Positions 23,352 through 33,020 of a stretch of 64,000 nucleotides of DNA are shown one piece after another; within the stretch, counting starts at the first letter, position 1, and every line of letters begins with the position of its first letter. The position numbers and the translations under genes are program-made. The notes beneath the pieces are model-generated. The model was not told the DNA's origin. It ran no database searches and worked only from the letters and a program-made list of their open reading frames with translations. The stretch comes from Rhexocercosporidium sp. MPI-PUGE-AT-0058. Lineage: Eukaryota; Ascomycota; Leotiomycetes; Helotiales. Where the stretch lies: the NCBI GenBank assembly GCA_020746875.1, contig JAGTJL010000010.1:620001-684000 (forward strand), given 5' to 3'.

Positions 23352-25235
23352 GAGCAGAGCAACCCATCGCCAATCTTTCGCTCAGGACGATGACCTGATT
23401 CCGCAAAAGAAGCATGGAAGAGCGTATCTGTTTTGTCTCACGATACCTGCTGGTGGGTTCGTAAAGCGTATCTCAAAATACATTAAATATGAGCTGAAAT
23501 TAGCTGCGGTCTACAGATGATCTGGGTGGCAGTAATGGGCCAAGGCTCTGTAAGTATTCTACTCGAAAGTGTATGAATGAGACTCAGGCTTACGAATATA
23601 TGATAGCCTCTACTTTTCGATCTCGGCTTACCCACCTACTTGATTGTTCTCATATGGCTCGCTGGTCCACTGTCCGGCGTCTTTGTGCAGCACTTCATGA
23701 GCATTTTGAGTGACCGGTCGTCGCATCCATGGGGCCGACGAAGGCCATTCATCGTCATTGGGACTATGTTCACAATCGTCCCAGCGATTCTGTTACCCTG
23801 GACTGCAGAGATTGTGGATATCATGACATCGGGTCAAGAACCTGATGAACAAACTATCGCCATAGCCCGGAGTATATTCGCTGGGCTGATGATTTGGATA
23901 TTGAACGTTGCAGTGCAGCCTGTATAGGTGTGTATTCGGGCTATGGTTGTAGACGCATATCTACAGAGCCAGCAAGTGCAAGCCTCTGCGTACGTGAGTC
24001 GGATTACTGCTATAAGTAGTATTCTAGGATATGGATTTGGCTTCATCGATATGCCGCGAACACTGCCCTGGTTGGGAACAACGCAATTCCAGTGCTTGTT
24101 TATGGCGGCAGTTCTCGGCTTGCTATTGACTGTTGTGGTGAGCTGCCTGATTGTGAAGGAGAAAAGTCCACCTCGATACAAAGACTTCGTTCACGGAAGA
24201 AATAGTGGCATGGTTTCGATAGCCAAGCAACTATTCAGAACCATCGATTCGATGCCGCGTAGCATGAAGATGATCTGCAAAGTTCAGTTTTGTTCTTGGC
24301 TCGGGTGGTTCCCCTTCTTATTCTACATCACCACGTTAGTTCAACCGTTCCCTGGAGACGAAGAATGAACGCTGACAGCAATTAGCTACCTAGGAAACAT
24401 TTGTCAGTCCCCATTCGCTGTAATTTCACCGAATGAGAAACTGATCCCTGCGCTAGATGAGAGTGAGATGTCAACACCAACGGCAGGCGATAATTACACC
24501 GTTGAGATGTATTCTGCAAATTCGTTTGCCATCCGACTAAGTACCATGACAATGGTTCTTTTCGCATCAGTCTCGTTCCTTAGCACCATACTGATTCCCA
24601 TGATCATTTCAACAAATTCAATGCGCCCGACAACAGGGCCAGAAATGTATGAATCATCCACGACAACAGAAGTAGAGTTTAAGATTTGTCTGTTGCTCCG
24701 TATTCAGAAACAAAATCAAAGATTCGAATTCCTTGGCTCACAATTCCTACCGCATGGGCTGCTGCCAACGTCTTCGCGGCGGTGGTTTTGGTCTCAACCA
24801 TGTTCGCAGATTCCTCTCTGGCGGTCACGATTCAGGTTTCCTTTCTTGGGATTTCGTGGGCTATATCTCAATGGGCACCCCTGGCGCTCATATCCACCGG
24901 CATCTCATCACATAAAGCTCACAGCGACCGACAAACTGTTCTTACTGACGGAATAGACCCACTTATTGCAGCTCCACTTTGGAAAGGGGATTAGGCGAGA
25001 CATCAGAAGATATTGACTTCGCAAGCGAGGACTTGAATGCGGGTGTTGTCATGAGCATTTACAACATCTCAATAGCAGCTCCAAGATCATTGCAGCTGTA
25101 CTGAGTAGCTGTACTTTTTGGTTTTTGGGACGACTAGGTGCCGACCCGAATAGTGTTGTTGGTTGGGTGATTAGACTAGGCGTGTTGGCAAACTTGGGCG
25201 CTGCGTGGATTGCCTATCGGGAGATAGATGAGTAG
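23350..25235 (+). pseudogene. Decayed sucrose/disaccharide transporter-like MFS gene
   Basis: Homology to the fungal SUT/GPH-type glycoside transporters runs the whole length. Intact-looking exons are 23350-23460, 23517-23549 and 23607 onward, giving GRAYLFCLTIPAGG, MIWVAVMGQG and LPTYLIVLIWLAGPLSGVFV, then the loop SDRSSHPWGRRRPF. Lesions: an in-frame TAG at 23925 inside the fourth or fifth helix, then resumed IRAMVVDAYLQSQQ; a frameshift near 24,680 before IPWLTIPTAWAAANVF; one-base losses near 24,975 and 25,090. After those the C-terminus GLGETSEDIDFASEDLNAGV and GRLGADPNSVVGWV is still readable to the TAG at 25235. A real intron (24335-24385) remains usable. Many single-base lesions with well-kept residues point to recent loss. 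The ancestor would have imported disaccharides with protons. Confidence 0.8.
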
Positions 25236-25348
25236 TCAAGATGCGAGGCCCATGAGTCGCAAGGCAGAATTATGGACTCTTATTCACGGTCTTGGATCTA
25301 TCTTTAGCCCTTCCGCCTCAAATGCATCCCAGAACCACCTTGGTGGCT

Positions 25349-26523
25349 TCAAACATTCCCACCAGTGGAACTGCCAAGCTGCAAGAACACCATCAAAACA
25401 GCCGAATATCTACCATCGAATCAGTAAGTTTATCAACTTTCATTTTAGAGAAGAAGAGGAAAAACTCACGCAGCAGTAGCCGCCAACGTCTCAAACGGCT
25501 TCGCAACCGTAGCATAAGAAACTAACCCCAAAAACACAACGACAAACACCGTAATCACAGCCAACTTAAGCACACTCCTATCCAGCGCCTGCAGGATCCA
25601 CATTGGCGCCAGCAACATCACAGTCCCAATCCCAACGATCAACACGGTCACAAATCGATCGATACGTTTGTCTGACGTGTAAGTGATGACGTCTTGGTCG
25701 TAGAGCGGCAGGCGGGGAGCTTCGTCTGATTTCCACAAGGAGGAGATACGGAAGGTACGAGAACGATCGAGGAGGCGTCTAAGTGGTACCTTTTCTTTAG
25801 GAACGACGCTGAAGACGTCGAGGGAGTGGGTTAGGTATTGTTGCTCGTCTGGTGAAATGGCGTGGCCGCCGTGGTTGAAGTGCCAGTTCCGCACGCTCTT
25901 TAGATCTTGTCTTGCTGCTTGAGGGAACTTTTTCATCTCGGCTTGTTGGAGCATGAATGCATCTGCACAAGTCGATCAGCCATGCTGCCTGTATCCCCAG
26001 TAGAGTTCAAAGGGAACGAACTATACTTCGTCAGAGCCTCGATAATCTCGCCCATCAACACACTTCTTCCCTCTTGATCGTCCCTAAAAGACCCATTGTG
26101 TATATCTACCGCATCTCGCCTACCAAAACTTCTATCGAGATCCTCCAACTGCTCTTCCAACACCGATACCTTATCCTGCAGTGCAAGAGCCGCTCGGGTA
26201 TTGAGCGCCGCAAACCGTCGGACGATGTAGAAGTCATTCTCGGAGGCGATGAAGTCAGCATATCCTCGGTAGCCTATGTATTTCCAAGGTTTCTTCTCAA
26301 CTTCTTCTGGTGTTAAGGGCGGTTCTGGTGGTAGGCTGGAGATTGACGATCGGATGGATGAGCTCCCGTCAAAGGATGGTGGTGAGGATGGCGGTGTTGA
26401 TGTTTGGAGTTCCATGCTTGTTCCGGTCTGATTCGACATATCGATAATACTCTTCTGATCCTTGTTGCTTCTTTGGAGAGAAGACAAGTTGGTTTTGTTA
26501 TCAGATGACGAGGCTGCAGTCAT
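25349..26523 (-). CDS. DUF6594-family membrane protein
   Basis: Three exons, 26523-26022, 25962-25470 and 25409-25349, keep frame for 351 aa. The first intron uses a non-consensus GTTCGT donor, but splicing there restores TKYNAFMLQQAEMKKFPQAA, a conserved family stretch. The N-terminal about 85 residues are Ser/Pro-rich. From about residue 90, GYRGYADFIASENDFYIVRR, ALNTRAALALQDKVSVLEEQ and VDIHNGSFRDD are typical of DUF6594. Three closely spaced hydrophobic segments end the protein: VTVLIVGIGTVMLLAPMWIL, LAVITVFVVVFLGLVSYA and AATAAYSAVLMVFLQ. Such proteins are abundant in Leotiomycetes and Eurotiomycetes, with no established function. The third exon supplies the last helix, which would be lost without splicing. 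Confidence 0.82.
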
Positions 26524-26927
26524 AGGGTCGTAAACAATGAAGAGCGATTCATCCGTCTGCAAAGCTTATCTCCATATATTCCAGTCTTATCTTGTATGTT
26601 GCACTTATTTGGTAAGTCTTTCGTGCAAGATTACATTTCGTCTTTACATTTGACAGTATCGAGTTTTCATCGGTGAACATCGTGGTGTGAGTATACCTTG
26701 CACGGCTCAGCCCCGAAACAGTGTCATTCAATAGGCTGGATCTGAAGACTGCCTCGTCTTGGCATACAACGCAGCCGGGCGTATTCAGCTCAAAGAGACA
26801 TACATGGATTCCCAAGGGAAAACCAATCTGACAATATCTTCACCGCTGAAACTCGACTTGGCTTTTGAGCACTCACACGACTCAGAATCGCCACTTCTTC
26901 TCCTTCCGATTTCCAAGTTCAGGATAC
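26524..26927. other. Divergent promoter region
   Basis: About 400 bp between the divergent starts of the DUF6594 gene and the next plus-strand gene. No other feature was seen. Confidence 0.4.
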
Positions 26928-28433
26928 ATGCAAGTTGAGCTGTGTCCGAGATGGCTTCCATTCAACGACTTGATAGCCGACAGCCAGGCACAACTACCCG
27001 TCCATCATTCACTCAAGCGGCAGATGTTCAATCGGATATTGACCAAGACTGGTCTGATACTGCCGTCTCTTCACGGGCTCAAATCGGTAGCCCATGCCTT
27101 CGACCACTACCCGCTAGCAGTCCTATTCCACGCGCTGCTGCTGGCGACGTCCGTCGCAGAACAGACAGAGCGGCTGTTGACGCCCCCCCCTTCTTCAAAA
27201 GCCGACGCGAAGGCGTCGAGAAAGAAATCGACTAGTACCGCGCCCTCTTCTAAGAGAGCAGACAAAGATGAGAGCGACTCGGATGAAGATGGGAAGAGGA
27301 ACAGAGACTGGCTAGTGGATACCGATGCCACGGATCAATTTCGTCGAATCCCAAAGAGTCGACAAACTACAGTAGAAACATCAACAGCCGCTGTGGTAGA
27401 GAAAAGCCTGGAGGCACTTCCTGAAGCCCGTGCAACTGAGCTCATTGCCAACTGGCACGATTTTCAAGTTCACAGGAACGAAAACAAATCCGCAAATGCG
27501 GCAAGAGAGCAGGTTCTTCTCTCTGTTAGCGTCGGAGCGATCTCCTCTGTCAGCTCTAGCACAGCAAATCAACGATTCTCCGATATGCTTTGCAAGATTG
27601 CAAGTGAGGATCTGGAGACTGTCAAGTTTACAGAGGACATTGTTTCACCATACATCGATGGGACGTTGACGGGTACTGAGAGCCAGCTAGCAGTGGACGA
27701 TCTGCTTGCCAAAGTTGAAACTGCTGTGGTGACAACGCTCAGAAGGTCTCCTTTCTTCAAGCTTACCATTGACTCGCACACAGCTACTGTATTGGACACC
27801 CACGATACTTTACTCAAGATATCGAGACAGATACATACAGATGACGTCTATGCAGCAAAAGCAGACAAAGCCCTTCACCATCTCATGAAAGGTATGGCGC
27901 CATCACTGCTGTTGGAGTACCTAGCCAAGATGAGAGACATACCCAAAATCACAGGGGTGTTCACGGGAGGGCAATTGTGGAATGCCTACGACCATTGGCG
28001 GGAGACCAAATTCCCTGGATTTGAGATGACAGCGATCCTGGCTGCCGAACAGAAGAAGCGAGCAGAGATAATTGCCAAGACAGAATACGCCTTTGTTCCT
28101 AGATCGATGGCAAGGGTCCGGATTCTGATCTTCAGTGGAGAGCGGCTCGTCTGCGAGAAGACAATTCCTCTTGCCGCCATGAAGAAGCTTGGGTGGCATA
28201 GACATGCGAAGTGGATCAAACGGCCGGCAGACGAATGGTACTGGCGATATCGCGTGGGGACTTCAGAGGGTGATGATCGCTACATCTTCAAGGTGCAGAT
28301 GAACGGCAAGGTTATTGGTCTTTGGTCGCCGGATGGAGACATCGACTGGGATACCGAGTATGATGAACTACTCCTGAAGCGTGGTGGGCCCGAGATAGAT
28401 CCCAAAGATAGCCTTCGGCTTCCACTTCCTTGA
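26928..28433 (+). CDS. Uncharacterised conserved-looking protein, intronless
   Basis: A 501-aa frame from the ATG at 26928 (MQVELCPRWLPF). The frame is open further upstream to 26865 but only from a TTG codon. Another possible start is Met at about residue 34 of this model (MFNRILTKTG). A low-complexity charged segment (SSKADAKASRKKSTSTAPSS to DKDESDSDEDGKRN, residues about 90-125) separates a hydrophobic N-terminal part from a longer globular part. The C-terminal 150 residues are rich in aromatics (WHRHAKWIKRPADEWYWRYR, then GLWSPDGDIDWDTEYDELLL). There is no signal peptide or clear membrane helix. I do not recognise the family. Uninterrupted length and codon-like composition argue for a real gene. 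Confidence 0.65.
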   Translation: MQVELCPRWLPFNDLIADSQAQLPVHHSLKRQMFNRILTKTGLILPSLHGLKSVAHAFDHYPLAVLFHALLLATSVAEQTERLLTPPPSSKADAKASRKKSTSTAPSSKRADKDESDSDEDGKRNRDWLVDTDATDQFRRIPKSRQTTVETSTAAVVEKSLEALPEARATELIANWHDFQVHRNENKSANAAREQVLLSVSVGAISSVSSSTANQRFSDMLCKIASEDLETVKFTEDIVSPYIDGTLTGTESQLAVDDLLAKVETAVVTTLRRSPFFKLTIDSHTATVLDTHDTLLKISRQIHTDDVYAAKADKALHHLMKGMAPSLLLEYLAKMRDIPKITGVFTGGQLWNAYDHWRETKFPGFEMTAILAAEQKKRAEIIAKTEYAFVPRSMARVRILIFSGERLVCEKTIPLAAMKKLGWHRHAKWIKRPADEWYWRYRVGTSEGDDRYIFKVQMNGKVIGLWSPDGDIDWDTEYDELLLKRGGPEIDPKDSLRLPLP

Positions 28434-29654
28434 TAGCCATCTAAATATCTTCCGTTATGGCGAATTCTGCCCTGGTGTTCGAATTGCAATGTATGATTAC
28501 AATTCATTACTTTCGCTTAGTTCACAAGACAGTGTTTACTGTTTACAATCCTCCTAGTAGCGCCCCCAACACCACACCATTTCCATATATCCATATCACA
28601 CTCAAGATTCCTCAACAAGTCAAAAATAATGCATGTCCCCTCCCGTCTTCCCCATGCGAGAACAGCCACATCGCCAAAATTCTTCGCACTTCAGAACTTA
28701 TGTCTAATATAAGCCTCGATCCCCCACGAGCAATGCACAGATTTCCGCCTCGGTTCGAACGCTATTCAAAGAAAGAAAATGGAATAGCAACTTACTTCTT
28801 GCAGAGCGCAATTAATCGACCGACTTAAGAACAACTGAGGGAAATTAACACTGTAGTCCTAAAGAGGCAAATCGTCTTCTTCTTCAATCCTACGAAAGCT
28901 AAACTCTAGATACGAACACTATGTTACAAACCAGATGAAGATTTCTTTGAGGGAACAGGGTTTGTCGAGGCGTTCTCATTGGCAAAGATTGGAAATCACA
29001 TTTAGCTTTTCCGGGGAAGAAAGTCAGTGCAGCTTCTCAATTTCGTTTTCTTTCATTTCATTTCTCTCCTCCCGCCGAAATATGCCATCCATCCGCAGTA
29101 TACGTAGGTAGGTGCGTTTCCTCTACCCTCGCCATGTATGCTACAAGCTGTATCTACCTCCACCACTTCCGCTCAATCTTTGCAAGACCCATCTGACGTC
29201 AGCCTGCAACCCTTCCTCCAACACTCGTTACGTCTCTCACACGCCTCCCACTGATCCGCAATCATTCTCATCCGCTCCTTCCCTGAAATCGCTCCCGGAA
29301 CAAAAGAGACATGTACTGATGTAGTGTATTGCTTGAAGAGTGGAGAAAAAAAACAAAAGAACCACCCTAACGACCCGAACCACTCAAATTTCTTATCCAC
29401 GCGTTCGCTGAAATGCATGTATCAATCGTCCATCCGTCATCATCTCTCATCATCATCCATCCATCCATCCGTCATTGTCGTCGTCATCATGAACAACACT
29501 GAATTGAGCTGATCCATCTCCGTGACTGAAAAAGAAGAGTGAGAAGGAATCCCATCTCAGGAAGGAAAAGTCGAATTCTGTTGGCTAGGTTGCTCCAAGT
29601 CTCATGCGCAGGGATAAAATCCACCAGAATGATGAAAGAGCAGGCCAGCCTACT
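28434..29654. other. Intergenic between convergent genes
   Basis: About 1.2 kb between the 3' ends of the uncharacterised gene and PBS2. It contains a TCCA microsatellite (29454-29470) and no supported gene. Confidence 0.45.
29454..29470 (+). repeat. (TCCA)n microsatellite
   Basis: About four tandem TCCA units in the 3' flank of PBS2, followed by short GTC/ATC-rich sequence. It is similar to the tract at 5608-5622. Confidence 0.7.
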
Positions 29655-31685
29655 CTAAGCCTCCGGTGTTGCAGCAGGGCTCACAGTATCCAGAGGTGCA
29701 GCATGAAGAGCAGGTTTAGCGAACTCGCCCATCAAACCACTCCTCTTGCGCTCCATAGCATTCTTGACCCATTCCGCAACCTCCTCGTCTTCGGTTCCGC
29801 GTCCAGCACCCATCTCTCTCTTTGGCGTCTCGCCGTCCGTGACATCTGTAAGGAGTTCCGCTTCCTCGTCCTCGTCCTCCTCGGAAATAGTGAGGGGTTT
29901 GGAGAGCCCCGCTAACCAGGGGTGGGCGAGGAGCATTGAGTAGGTGGGACGGAGTTTGGGAATCTTGTTCAAGCAGCCATGGACGAAGTCACGGGCTGTA
30001 ACCGAGTAACCTTCTTCTGGGAGATCTGGTGGCTCGCCATCTACGATTGCCTATGAAATTTTAGTGGATTCCACAGTATTGTGTGAGTAATAACTTACGC
30101 TTAATTGTGAGAAGATATTGTTGTAGGTTTCTGGTGGGTATGGATATCTTCCCATTGCACACTCGATGATGGTCAGACCCAAGCTCCAGATATCACTCTG
30201 GACACTGTATGTTCCACCCGCACCACCAGCTTGAGACATCCCACCGCCGGATATCCGCTCAGGAGCCATGTAAGACTGACAACCGATATTGGTCTTCGCA
30301 ATACTGGCTACCAAGTTCCCACTCACTCCGAAATCGCAAATCTTCACTTGACCTCTGGTGTTGACCAGGATATTCGTAGGCTTGACATCTCGATGAATGA
30401 TATTGTGGTCGTCCTTCAACGTCTTCAGACCTTGAGTTGTTGCATAGGTGATTTTCCTCAGCACGTTCTCTGGAATACCATCTCCATAGATCTTATCTAT
30501 CGAGCCACCGTCCATAAACTCAATACAGATGTAGACTGCTCCTTCTTGGAAGAAGGCACCGTAGAAGTCGATGATGTACGGACTTAAACATCTGTGCAGG
30601 ATGTCGAGTTCCATAATAATATTGGCAAACTTGGCTTCATCAAGCTCCAGTCTAATCTCCTTCATGGCCATAACCACACCACTTGTAGAACCAGTAGGCT
30701 TGGGTGACAAATCCGGGGAGAGGGTGTCATTCAACGAAGTAGTCGAGGCTGAAGACATCTGTTTGTTACCAGCCAATCCAAGTCCCGGTCTGCGCATCCT
30801 AGGTCTTGAGTGGCGAACTTTGTAAACAGTGCCATAATTTCCCTTGCCCAACTCCTCCAGGGTGTCGACTTCGTCTAACGAAATACTGAAAGTACTGCCA
30901 GAGCTAAAATCGATACCGTTTCCATGAATAACCGCCTTGTTCTTGAACTTCAAGGTGCCATTCTTAGCGTCGAGAAATTCCGAGAACTTGTCGAACATAG
31001 ATTCAGGTTTCTCGGGCTTCACAGCGCCTGAATTGCCATTCAGATTCATACCTCCCGGGCTATCTGGGACAGCGCCTGGTAGGCCTCCCAACTTTGGCGC
31101 TCCACGTCTTGCCATCAATCCGCCACCCTTCGCAGGCATCTTGGGGACTGCTGGAGCAGAGACAAAGTTATGAGCTTGTGGTCGCATATTTGGAGGTAAC
31201 CGCAGTCCGCCCGGCAGACCTCCCATCGCCTGTCCACCGAATTTGGGTTGGTCTGGCAGAGGACCAGCACCCGTGGATAACGAGGGACCAACACCTGGGC
31301 GCGTTGGTGGCGTTCCCTGTCTCGAGAGGTGGAAAGCCTTCATCTTCGCCTCCATACTTTGTGGTAACTGTTGTGATGTTTGCGCTGCTCGTAGGCCCGA
31401 CATGCTGGATGGGGGAGGGGCTGGTCTTCGTGCGTTTTGTAGGAGGCCTAGTGGTGTTGATGAGGCGGTCATGGACGCAGTGCCTTGAGGGTCGGATTTG
31501 AGGGAGGGGAGGCGGAAAGGAGGGTTATTTGAAGATTCTGGCGTAGGACTTGCCAATGGACTTGCCAAAGGGGACTCATCTTCGTCGTCTGAAGAGCCTG
31601 GCGATTGTGGGCTCGCAGCGAAATCAATCGACTCGATCGAATCGTCACGGGGGAGTCTGGGTGCGGGGGCTGGCGGGGAAGCCAT
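29655..31685 (-). CDS. PBS2: MAP kinase kinase of the HOG osmostress pathway
   Basis: Two exons, 31685-30099 and 30050-29655 (49-bp intron), give 660 aa. The N-terminal about 270 residues are Pro/Ser/Gly-rich and probably disordered. The kinase domain has the glycine loop LGKGNYGTV at about 280, the ATP-anchoring lysine in VVMAMKEIRL (Lys342), catalytic HRDVKPTN (Asp433) and DFG in CDFGVSG. The activation loop NLVASIAKTNIGCQSYMAPE has the MAPKK phosphosites Ser461 and Thr465 and is diagnostic of Pbs2 rather than Ste7 or Mkk1/2. Pbs2 is phosphorylated by MAPKKKs such as Ssk2/Ssk22-type (OS-4) kinases and activates Hog1 (Sak1/OS-2) by dual phosphorylation. In filamentous fungi it also governs sensitivity to phenylpyrrole and dicarboximide fungicides. 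The C-terminal tail after the kinase domain is acidic. Confidence 0.93.
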
Positions 31686-32291
31686 GGCTGTTCCAATGTT
31701 CTATCTCTTTGGCATGGGCAAAGTCTGGCGGATCCAGCTGTTGAAGTCTCCAGAAGAGTGGGAATTGGAGGTCTGCGATGTCTGTTTGTAGCGCATAGTC
31801 AGTAACAAGGCTCTTGGCAATTTGGAATCGAGATTCGAGAAGATTAGGACCAACTTTTGCTATCAAAATGCCGCACGCTCCGGTTGGTCGACTGTCGGTG
31901 GATGTCAAAAGAACGTGGTAAACTGGAGCAACTTTAGGTCGAGTGGCGACTGAAATAGGGACCGTGAACGAGCCAGGAGTGACTGGACCGCAGATATGGA
32001 GTTTTGGAAGGACCTGGTATCTTTTGGAGGGGAAAAAGTGGTTTGGTGAGCAGGCGAGCCTCGACGGTCCGGGCTTGCAGGTGGAGGGGTGGTCGTTTGG
32101 TACCTGAGGCTGTACAATATACAGTCTAGACGATGACTGGACAAGCGCGATCCAAGATTATGCGGGATGATGGCCGCATCGATCGAGAATTGCGTGGAGT
32201 AGAGAGTCAGTTGTTCCTGTTCCTTGAGTCGTGAAGACACGAATTGTTTGACTTTGATAGCCTTTGACTAAGTAGGAGGAGGGTGAGGATC

Positions 32292-32342
32292 GGAAGTGAA
32301 AGTAGAGGCAGAAGCAAAAGCGAGAGTAAAAGTAAAAGCAAG
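32292..32342 (+). repeat. Imperfect purine-rich hexamer repeat (GAAGYA/AAAAGY)
   Basis: About eight diverged hexamers (for example AGTAAA, AGCAAA, AGAGGC) in the PBS2 upstream region. It is comparable with the GCGAAA run at 18277-18307. Confidence 0.55.
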
Positions 32343-32992
32343 TGGCTGCATCTGCTGCAAGAGGTAGGGATAAGTACGGCAAGGTAAGGAAGGTTGCTGG
32401 AGACGAGCTCTCCTTGAATGATGTGCTTGATCAGAGGAAGCTAGGAGGGACTTATATGATGAAGATATCAATGGCCGGATGGGACAGGTCAGCCATGATG
32501 GGATGAGCATGGCATGGATGGAATAATGGAATGATGTCTGCTGCTGGTCCCTGATGCCGTAACAGTCGGACTCCAGGGAAGGATATTTTAAGAAGCCTGC
32601 TCTCTGCTCTCTGCTCTCCTGGAGATTTCTAACGAACGTATCAGAGACTTGCAAGGGGATGATGATAATGACGCTTTTGGAGCTCGTTGGCTGCGATGAA
32701 TCCTCGGTGCATCTCGGTGCATCAGGGCAGGCAGGGCAACTCGCACGTACGCATCACATCACATCACCATTATTGGGGGTCTTTTGACTTTTGAAGGAGT
32801 TGAGGTGCAGCAGCAGGTGCAGGAGCAGGTGCAGATGGGGACATTTTCGCATGGAGATGCAGAGCTGGCACCTCATGTGCGATGACGTAGTTGTGGCATT
32901 TCTGCCAGTACTTTGTATCGGAATGGAGAGGGAGAGTGGAGTGGATGGATAGGAGGGGAGGGGTCGAAGGTTTTGCAGTGAGTGGGCCCTGG

Positions 32993-33020
32993 GCGGCAGC
33001 AGCAGCAGCACCACCACCAG
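32993..33020 (+). repeat. (GCA)n(CCA)n trinucleotide repeat
   Basis: Six GCA-type units running straight into CAC/CCA units in the PBS2/AEC intergenic region. No supported coding frame contains it. Confidence 0.75.
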
